Below, one piece after another: positions 1-5,118 of a stretch of DNA of 11,398 nucleotides. The notes under the pieces are model-generated. The model had not been told where the DNA came from and ran no database searches. It saw only the letters and a program-made list of their open reading frames with translations. The stretch is from Clostridiales bacterium (GTDB lineage: Bacteria > Bacillota > Clostridia > Lachnospirales > Lachnospiraceae): NCBI GenBank assembly GCA_018376135.1, contig JAHABX010000040.1, positions 1-11,398 of the forward strand, given 5' to 3'. The first letter of the stretch is position 1. Every line of letters starts with the position of its first letter. A program made the position numbers and the translations under genes.

Positions 1-114
1 GTGACCGAGACGCGCGCAGCGCTCGAGGTCGCACTGCTCATTCACAACACCACAGGCAGTGCAGGAGACAGTCAGAGCGGATGCGCAGGCTTGCCTGCAG
101 GCGAGGAGATTACG
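1..114. other. Leader region upstream of tmcAL, no gene recognised
   Basis: The frame of tmcAL stays open to base 1 and begins with a GTG there, giving a 38-codon extension. The extension matches nothing I know in the TmcAL family, and a good ribosome binding site follows it, so I treat it as non-coding or as the edge of an upstream gene. A TGA at 2-4 in another frame could be the end of that gene. A small GC-rich hairpin (GCAGG, CTTG loop, CCTGC) lies at 85-98, just before the ribosome binding site. It has no U-tract, so it is not a convincing terminator. No promoter was found. Confidence 0.4.
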
Positions 115-1293
115 ATGAAAACAGTTGGCATCATTGCAGAATACAACCCCTTCCATCAGGGACACGCCTTCCACCTGTCCAGTGCAAGGAAGCTTTCTCA
201 GGCGGATTACGTCATCGTCGCCATGAGCGGCAATTACGTCCAGAGGGGTGTCCCTGCCATGTTTGACAAATACACCCGCACCCAGGCAGCGCTTCAAAAC
301 GGCGCCGATCTGGTTCTGGAGCTTCCGCTGTGCGCCGCCACCGGCAGCGCAGAATACTTCGCCTCCGGTGCGGTCAGCCTTCTGACCCGGACCGGTATCC
401 TCACTGACCTCTGCTTCGGAAGCGAATGCGGCGATCTTTCCCTTCTGGAACCTCCCGCACGGATCCTTGCCGAAGAACCTGATGACTACCGGGAGCTGCT
501 CCGGCAGCATTTAAAAGCCGGAAAGCCCTTTCCAAAAGCAAGAGCACTTGCTCTTTGCCAATATGATCCTTCCATTCCGGAAGAGCTTCTGAACGAACCC
601 AATAATCTGCTGGCAGTGGAATACCTGAAGGCACTGTACAGACAAAAGAGCACGGTCCGTATACACACCGTCCGGCGGACCGGAAACCAGTATCATGAGA
701 CCACACTGACCCATGGGCAGACGGCATCCGCCAGTGCACTAAGACAGTTCCTGATCCGGAACAACGGCACATGGGAAGAAGCTTTTCAGACACAGCTTCC
801 CTCCTTTGAACTGTACCGGTCTTATGAGGGAAAACCGCCGGTCACAGAGGACAGCTTTTCTCTCCTGCTTCTGGAAAAGCTGCGCCGTCTGCAGGACACC
901 TCTCTTACCTCCTTTTTTGATGTAACGGAAGAGCTGTCCAACCGGATCTGGAACTGTCTGGATGATTTCTCCTCCTTTTCTCAGTTTACAGACCTTATAA
1001 AAACGAGAAATATGACCCGGACTGCAGTCAGCCGCGCGCTTCTGCATATCCTGCTGGATATCCGAAGCTATCAGGAGCCGGCAGCCTTTCGGGTACTGGG
1101 CTTTCGCAGAAATGCAGATATACTTTTAAAGGAACTGTCCGGTCAGGGCAGCCTTCCTCTGATCACCGGACTTTCCGGTGCTGATATGCCTTCGGAAGCG
1201 CTCTATGCCGACCGGCTCTATGAGTCCGTCCGTTCCCTGCTTCACGGACAACCCTATCAGAATGAATACCGCAGGAAGCTGCTGGTTCTATAA
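115..1293 (+). CDS. tmcAL: tRNA(Met) cytidine acetate ligase (TmcAL, YlbM family)
   Basis: The family activates acetate with ATP to acetyl-AMP and transfers the acetyl group to C34 of elongator tRNA(Met), giving N4-acetylcytidine at the wobble base, in the cytoplasm. The 392-residue length is normal. The N-terminus has the nucleotidyltransferase signature GIIAEYNPFHQGH (residues 5-17). It is followed by SGNYVQRGVPAMFDKYTR (38-55), the FGSECGD segment (101-107, with the ATP-site glycine near 102), and the NEPNNLLAVEYLKAL (160-174) and RTGNQYHE (188-195) blocks. The ATG at 115 is chosen because the family motif begins at once and GAGGAG sits at 103-108, 6 nt upstream. The open frame to base 1 is probably untranslated. 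The sensor kinase gene starts 21 nt after the stop, so the three + strand genes may be cotranscribed. Identification is from motif memory but is strong. Confidence 0.95.
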   Translation: MKTVGIIAEYNPFHQGHAFHLSSARKLSQADYVIVAMSGNYVQRGVPAMFDKYTRTQAALQNGADLVLELPLCAATGSAEYFASGAVSLLTRTGILTDLCFGSECGDLSLLEPPARILAEEPDDYRELLRQHLKAGKPFPKARALALCQYDPSIPEELLNEPNNLLAVEYLKALYRQKSTVRIHTVRRTGNQYHETTLTHGQTASASALRQFLIRNNGTWEEAFQTQLPSFELYRSYEGKPPVTEDSFSLLLLEKLRRLQDTSLTSFFDVTEELSNRIWNCLDDFSSFSQFTDLIKTRNMTRTAVSRALLHILLDIRSYQEPAAFRVLGFRRNADILLKELSGQGSLPLITGLSGADMPSEALYADRLYESVRSLLHGQPYQNEYRRKLLVL

Positions 1294-1300
1294 CCCTGCA

Positions 1301-1317
1301 AAAGGAGACTGACTTTG
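1301..1317 (+). promoter_or_regulatory. Ribosome binding site deciding a TTG start
   Basis: AAAGGAG at 1301-1307 is followed after 7 nt by TTG at 1315. The next in-frame ATG is over 100 nt downstream, inside the first membrane helix, so the TTG start is preferred. Confidence 0.75.
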
Positions 1318-2457
1318 ATTAAATTTATTTGGAAGCACTTTATTAATTTTACCCAGATCATTTCACAGCCCCATACCTTTCAGGCTCACTCCAGCCTTCT
1401 GTTTACGATCCAGGCTATGGTCATCGCAACACTCCTGTCCTTTTCCTATCACTGGGTCAACCCTACCGGAGCTGCGAACATCGGTCTGATCTATATTCTG
1501 ACCGTTATTCTGATCTCTTTTCATACAGACAAATACCGTTATGGTATCATGGCTGCCATTGTGAGTGTATTTTTCGTGAATTACCTTTTCACCTATCCCT
1601 TCCATGAATTCAACTTCACCATGTCGGGATATCCTTTCACATTCATTGTGATGTACTTTATATCCATCCTTGCCAGTGCGGTCACATTCCAGATGAAGGA
1701 TCAGGCTAAAAGACTTCAGGAAAGCGAAAAGCTCATTGCCGAGGCTGAGAAGGAAAAGCTGCGCGCCAACCTGCTCAGGGCAGTCTCGCATGACCTGAGA
1801 ACACCGCTCACAAGCATCATCGGTGCCAGCTCCTCTTATCTGGACAACGAAGAGCTTCTCTCCACGGAAAGCAAACGGGAGCTGGTCTCTCAGATTTCCG
1901 AGGATGCCAGCTGGCTTCTGCATATGGTGGAAAACCTGCTGTCCGTCACCCGGATCACCAACAACGGTACCAATGTTCTGAAAAAGACTCCGGAACCGGT
2001 CGAAGAGGTACTCTTCGACGCGATCTCCACTTTAAAAAAAAGATATGCGGATCTTCAGATACAGGTCTCCATACCGGATGATTTTCTGATTGCACCCATG
2101 GATCCCATACTGATCAAGCAGGTCATTATGAATCTGATCGAAAACGCTTACTTCCATGCCCACAGTATACGTCCCATTGAATGCCGGCTGGACTGCGATG
2201 CACATTCCATCCGCATCCATGTAAAGGATTTCGGAATGGGTATTGCTCAGAAAAAGCTGGACAGCATCTTCGACGCCGTACCCACTGCCCCATCCGCCGC
2301 CGCTGATACCAGAAAGGGAATGGGCATTGGGCTGTCCATATGCAAGGCGATCATCACTGCCCACGACGGCAGCATCTGTGCCCTGAATCATCCTGACGGA
2401 GCGGAATTCTATTTTACATTACCAAAGGAGGACTTTCACCTTGAACCAGATGATTAA
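1315..2457 (+). CDS. Short KdpD-like membrane sensor histidine kinase (DUF4118 type)
   Basis: This 380-residue protein has four hydrophobic helices near residues 27-45, 55-69, 76-96 and 106-127, the layout of the KdpD transmembrane (DUF4118) domain. A short coiled linker leads to the HisKA box AVSHDLRTPLTSIIG with phospho-acceptor His159. The HATPase domain shows the N-box NLIENA (Asn277), the G1 box DFGMG (305-309) and the G2 box GMGIGL (335-340). Full KdpD is about 900 residues and starts with KdpD-specific and USP-like cytoplasmic domains, which are absent here; this gene begins directly before the membrane domain. The start is TTG with a good ribosome binding site. The gene overlaps the next one by 17 bp, so the two are surely a pair. 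No kdpFABC genes are in the window, so a potassium role is unproven and the signal is unknown. Confidence 0.88.
   Translation: MIKFIWKHFINFTQIISQPHTFQAHSSLLFTIQAMVIATLLSFSYHWVNPTGAANIGLIYILTVILISFHTDKYRYGIMAAIVSVFFVNYLFTYPFHEFNFTMSGYPFTFIVMYFISILASAVTFQMKDQAKRLQESEKLIAEAEKEKLRANLLRAVSHDLRTPLTSIIGASSSYLDNEELLSTESKRELVSQISEDASWLLHMVENLLSVTRITNNGTNVLKKTPEPVEEVLFDAISTLKKRYADLQIQVSIPDDFLIAPMDPILIKQVIMNLIENAYFHAHSIRPIECRLDCDAHSIRIHVKDFGMGIAQKKLDSIFDAVPTAPSAAADTRKGMGIGLSICKAIITAHDGSICALNHPDGAEFYFTLPKEDFHLEPDD
2424..2443 (+). promoter_or_regulatory. Ribosome binding site deciding a TTG start of the response regulator
   Basis: AAAGGAGG at 2424-2431 lies 9 nt before TTG at 2441. The alternative in-frame ATG at 2450 would be 18 nt away, which is too far. 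The site lies inside the kinase coding sequence, suggesting translational coupling. Confidence 0.7.
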
Positions 2458-3145
2458 GATACTTGTTATTGAAGATGAAAAGAGCATCCGGAATTTTATT
2501 GCCTCTGTGCTGACTTCCCAGCAGTACCAGGTCATCTCCGCAGTCACCGGAAAGGAAGGTCTCTCACAGGCAGCTTCCCAGTGCCCGGATCTGATCCTTC
2601 TGGATCTGGGACTTCCTGATGTGGACGGCATCGACATTATTGCACAGATACGAAAATGGACCAGCATACCCATCATTGTCATCTCCGCGCGCATTCAGGA
2701 GCAGGACAAGGTACAGGCACTGGATCAGGGCGCCGACGACTATATCACCAAGCCCTTTGGCAATTCCGAGCTGCTGGCGCGTATCCGCACTGCCCTTCGG
2801 CACAGCAACCGGATGCAGACCGATGATTCCATCGTCCATCGCTCCTATCAGTCCAAAGGACTGCGGATCGATTTTGAGAAGCATCTGGTCACCCGGGACG
2901 GACAGGAGATCCATCTGACCCAGAACGAGTTCAAGATCGTCGCTCTCCTCTCTCAGAACTGCGGAAAGGTCATGACCTATGACCGTCTGATCGAGCATAT
3001 CTGGGGTCCCTATTCTGAGAATGACAATACCATCCTCCGGGTAAACATGGCAAATATCCGCAGAAAGCTGGAGCCAAACCCGGCAGAGCCCATCTATATC
3101 TTCACAGAGATCGGCGTCGGATACCGGATGGCAGAGGAAAACTGA
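2441..3145 (+). CDS. KdpE-like OmpR/PhoB-family response regulator
   Basis: The 234-residue length is typical of OmpR-family regulators. The receiver domain (about 4-120) has the acidic pair Glu11-Asp12, phospho-acceptor Asp55 in LLDLGLPDVDG, the conserved Ser82, and Lys104 in YITKPF. A winged-helix DNA-binding domain follows (about 135-232), with LTQNEFKIVALLSQNCGKV, then RVNMANIRRKLEP and the C-terminal GVGYRM turn. It should be phosphorylated by the kinase encoded just upstream and then bind DNA; the target promoters are unknown. The sequence is KdpE-like, but no Kdp pump genes are present. The coding region overlaps the kinase by 17 bp and ends 57 nt before the hairpin at 3203-3252. Its 3' end faces the promoter-riboswitch unit on the opposite strand. 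Confidence 0.92.
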   Translation: MNQMIKILVIEDEKSIRNFIASVLTSQQYQVISAVTGKEGLSQAASQCPDLILLDLGLPDVDGIDIIAQIRKWTSIPIIVISARIQEQDKVQALDQGADDYITKPFGNSELLARIRTALRHSNRMQTDDSIVHRSYQSKGLRIDFEKHLVTRDGQEIHLTQNEFKIVALLSQNCGKVMTYDRLIEHIWGPYSENDNTILRVNMANIRRKLEPNPAEPIYIFTEIGVGYRMAEEN

Positions 3146-3202
3146 CCCTTCTCTGCCTCTGAAGGGAGCATCTCTGCAGACATATTTTCCGCCAGACAAC
3201 AA

Positions 3203-3252
3203 AACCCCTTTCGGACTGCAGGGTATTCAGGAACCTGCACCCGAAAGGGGTT
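3203..3252. terminator. Strong bidirectional intrinsic terminator
   Basis: AACCCCTTTCGG at 3203-3214 pairs perfectly with CCGAAAGGGGTT at 3241-3252 (12 bp). After a small internal loop, TGCAGG at 3217-3222 pairs with CCTGCA at 3234-3239, leaving an 11-nt loop. Read on the - strand the stem is followed by a good U-tract (TTTTGTTGT, stem end plus 3202-3196). Read on the + strand it is followed by a weaker CTGTCTCTTTAT. It therefore ends the B12 riboswitch transcript from the right and probably the two-component operon from the left. Confidence 0.85.
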
Positions 3253-3361
3253 CTGTCTCTTTATACTGCCAGATGCGCCATTCTCATGCGGATGATTAGT
3301 GGAGGTGTACGCACGAACACCCGGCTTTATCCTGTGCATCACTGCTGAGATTCAATCACAA

Positions 3362-3388
3362 ATGCCGATCCAACCCTCAGACCGGCAT
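3362..3388 (-). other. Hairpin downstream of the aptamer, possible expression platform
   Basis: On the - strand ATGCCGGTC (3388-3380) pairs with GATCGGCAT (3370-3362), nine pairs with one G-U, leaving a 9-nt loop. It is followed by TTTGTGATT, only a weak U-tract. A competing pairing exists: ATCCAAC (3429-3423) with GTTGGAT (3374-3368), which would break this hairpin. This resembles a riboswitch switching element, but the function is inferred. Confidence 0.45.
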
Positions 3389-3455
3389 CCTGGTAGACGG
3401 AATGCGCCATTTCACCCCATCTGTTGGATGTTAAGCCCTTACCGGGAGCTCATCT

Positions 3456-3630
3456 CATATGTCAAGCAGGTTTCCTGGCTTACGGATCTGACGACCGCCC
3501 TCCCCTTCTCGCATGTGTATTGGGTTATGCAATGGGATATGAAGGCAGGCTCTCCGAATACAGTGACCGGATCGTTCAGGACTCTCACCTGATTCCCTCT
3601 TCGCACAAAATGTACGCACTTGACACAGCA
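3456..3630 (-). promoter_or_regulatory. Cobalamin (B12) riboswitch aptamer
   Basis: Read on the - strand, the core from 3597 to 3560 gives GGGAATCAGGTGAGAGTCC, then TGAACGATCCGGTCACTGT. This matches the family pattern GGGAA, GGUGaaAauCC hairpin and CCGcnACUGU. The closing B12 box AGCCAGGAAACCTGC is at 3480-3466, very close to the consensus AGCCAGGAGACCUGCC. The outer helix is visible: TGTCAAG at 3625-3619 pairs with CTTGACA at 3466-3460. The region between the cores holds variable peripheral stems and a GAGAAGG-like segment. The ligand should be a cobalamin, with high cobalamin normally lowering expression. There is no gene downstream on its strand within the window. Confidence 0.93.
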
Positions 3631-3681
3631 TTCTCTGCACGTTATCTATTATAGCCTTCTTCTCATCTGCCTGTCAAGTGC
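3616..3681. repeat. 10-bp inverted repeat linking the promoter -35 and the aptamer closing helix
   Basis: GCACTTGACA at 3616-3625 and TGTCAAGTGC at 3672-3681 are perfect reverse complements, 46 nt apart. One arm contains the 5' strand of the aptamer outer helix, the other the -35 element. RNA started at 3641 contains only one arm; RNA reading through from the PTS gene contains both. Confidence 0.8.
3648..3677 (-). promoter_or_regulatory. Consensus sigma-A promoter of the riboswitch RNA
   Basis: On the - strand, a perfect -35 TTGACA (3677-3672), an 18-nt spacer and a perfect -10 TATAAT (3653-3648) place a start near 3641, just ahead of the aptamer. The -35 begins 14 nt beyond the PTS stop codon, so the riboswitch RNA does not depend on the sugar operon. 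I found no terminator between the PTS gene and this promoter. Confidence 0.85.
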
Positions 3682-3690
3682 TCCATGCAA

Positions 3691-5118
3691 TTACAGTCCT
3701 TTATTGAATTTTGCACTTCCGGACAGCGCCATGGTCACTACAAATCCGCTCACCAGTGAAATCGTGATACCGATCATGTAATTCAGAATACTGCCGGACT
3801 GGATGCATACAAATCCAATGATACCTGCTGCTCCCGGAGAGATGTTCAGTACATTGGTCAGGGTCACATAACCACATCCAAGAGCAGAACCTGCCATAGC
3901 ACCGTAGAACGGGAACTTCATCTTCAGGTTAACACCGAACATTGCCGGCTCTGTAATTCCAAGCAGCGCGGAAATACCGGAGGATGCTGCCACACTCTTC
4001 ATCTTTTTATCCTTTGCACACAGCATGGCTGCCAGTGTCGCACCACCCTGGGATACATTGTTGCAGGCTGCGATCGCAAAAAGGAAGGAACCGCCTGCGG
4101 CAATCATCTGAATATCTACCGGAAGCAGACTGTGATGCATACCGGTCATGGTAAGCGGTGCATAGAAGAAACCAAAGATCATACCGCCTACAACTCCCAT
4201 AGTGTCATGCAGCCATACAACGCCGTTTGTGATCATATCACCTGCAGTTCTCATAACGCCGCCTACCACTGTAAAGGTCAGGAACGCAGTAACAAGAACG
4301 CTGACCATAGGGGTGAGCAGATTATCCAGAAATTCCGGGATCACTTTGTGAAGTCTCTTCTCAATGAACGCAAGGATTGCCGCTGCTGCCAGTACCGGAA
4401 GCACGGTTCCCTGATATCCGACCTTCTCTACCGTGAAGCCAAACAGGTTCCATACCGGAACGGTTCCATTCTGGATCGCCTCACCATATCCATAGGCATT
4501 CAGAAGATCACCGGATACCATGATCATACCAACGACTGCACCCAGATACGGATTTGCGCCAAACATCTTTGCTGCGGAAAATCCGATCAGGATCGGCAGG
4601 AATGCATATGCCGCACTTGCAAAGGTATTGATCATTGCCGCCAGATCCGCAAGCTGCGGATATGCTTCGATCAGAGACTGTCCCGGGAAGAACAGACCGG
4701 AAGCTGTCAGTATATTGTTGATACCCATGAGAAGACCGCTTGCCACCAGCGCCGGGATGATCGGCACAAATACATCAGACAGCATCTTCACCAGCCTCTG
4801 TACCGGATTCATCTTCTGATCTGCCGCCTGCTTTACTTCACTCTTGGTCGCCTCCACAATATCTGCCAGACAGATAAACTCTTTATATACCTCATCTACC
4901 GTACCGCTTCCGATGATGATCTGGAACTGTCCGCCAGTGGAGAACTGTCCCTTCACAAGCTCTACTTCCTGGAGCTTCTCCACATCTGCCAGAGACTCAT
5001 CCTTCAATACCAGACGAAGTCTGGTCGCGCAGTGCGCTGCGCTGATAATATTTTCCTTTCCACCTACCAGCGCCAGAATCTCGCCTGCCGCTGCTTCATA
5101 CTTCTGTTCTTTCGCCAT
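3691..5118 (-). CDS. PTS EIIBC permease, glucose/sucrose/trehalose superfamily
   Basis: This 475-residue membrane protein would import and phosphorylate a sugar using phosphate relayed through EI, HPr and EIIA. The EIIB domain (about 1-90) has the phospho-acceptor Cys30 in AAHCATRLRL. After a linker, the EIIC domain (about 105-470) shows roughly ten hydrophobic segments, GMHHSLLPVD, and the signature GITEPAMFG around Glu390. Size and order match TreB- or ScrA-type EIIBC proteins. No EIIA domain is fused and none is encoded nearby, so EIIA must come from elsewhere. Start: ATG at 5118 with AGGAGGA 8 nt upstream, both near the end of the alpha-galactosidase gene. The coding regions overlap by 23 bp, implying coupled translation. 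The substrate is not readable from sequence; trehalose, sucrose or an alpha-galactoside are all possible. There is no terminator after the stop. Confidence 0.9.
   Translation of the reverse strand: MAKEQKYEAAAGEILALVGGKENIISAAHCATRLRLVLKDESLADVEKLQEVELVKGQFSTGGQFQIIIGSGTVDEVYKEFICLADIVEATKSEVKQAADQKMNPVQRLVKMLSDVFVPIIPALVASGLLMGINNILTASGLFFPGQSLIEAYPQLADLAAMINTFASAAYAFLPILIGFSAAKMFGANPYLGAVVGMIMVSGDLLNAYGYGEAIQNGTVPVWNLFGFTVEKVGYQGTVLPVLAAAAILAFIEKRLHKVIPEFLDNLLTPMVSVLVTAFLTFTVVGGVMRTAGDMITNGVVWLHDTMGVVGGMIFGFFYAPLTMTGMHHSLLPVDIQMIAAGGSFLFAIAACNNVSQGGATLAAMLCAKDKKMKSVAASSGISALLGITEPAMFGVNLKMKFPFYGAMAGSALGCGYVTLTNVLNISPGAAGIIGFVCIQSGSILNYMIGITISLVSGFVVTMALSGSAKFNKGL

Larger units (their letters stand above)
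3196..3641 (-). ncRNA. Putative B12-controlled non-coding RNA (promoter to terminator unit)
   Basis: A start near 3641 is predicted 7 nt after the -10 element, and an end near 3196 at the U-tract, giving about 445 nt. The first 185 nt hold the cobalamin aptamer. The remaining roughly 260 nt, down to the terminator, contain no ORF resembling a known family; the longest ATG ORF with some ribosome binding site is 23 codons (3339-3410). An 82-codon - strand frame (3094-3342) crosses the terminator and is antisense to the response regulator, so it is not credible. Known precedents are the B12-riboswitch-controlled RNAs Rli55/EutX and the antisense RNA to pocR in Listeria/Enterococcus. That this RNA is functional, and what it targets, is inference. 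A decayed gene behind an old riboswitch is the main alternative. Confidence 0.55.

Noticed and set aside
1..114. N-terminal extension of TmcAL from the GTG at base 1
   Set aside because: The family motif starts right after the ATG at 115, which has its own ribosome binding site, and the extension resembles no known domain.
3094..3342. 82-codon - strand frame downstream of the riboswitch, a possible riboswitch-controlled gene
   Set aside because: It crosses the strong terminator, runs antisense into the response regulator, has no good ribosome binding site and resembles no known protein.
3253..3455. ANTAR-type double hairpins as in EutX/Rli55
   Set aside because: The hairpins seen at 3304-3321 and 3362-3388 have 8-9 nt loops and not the six-base loop with A at position 1 and G at position 4, so an ANTAR-protein-binding role is unsupported.
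3620..3648. Possible + strand promoter TTGACA-17-TATCTA
   Set aside because: The TTGACA is explained by the aptamer closing helix, the -10 is weak, and it would only make antisense RNA to the PTS gene.
3299..3654. Two + strand frames (97 and 76 codons) across the gene-free stretch
   Set aside because: They run antisense through the riboswitch aptamer, whose conserved bases explain the sequence better.
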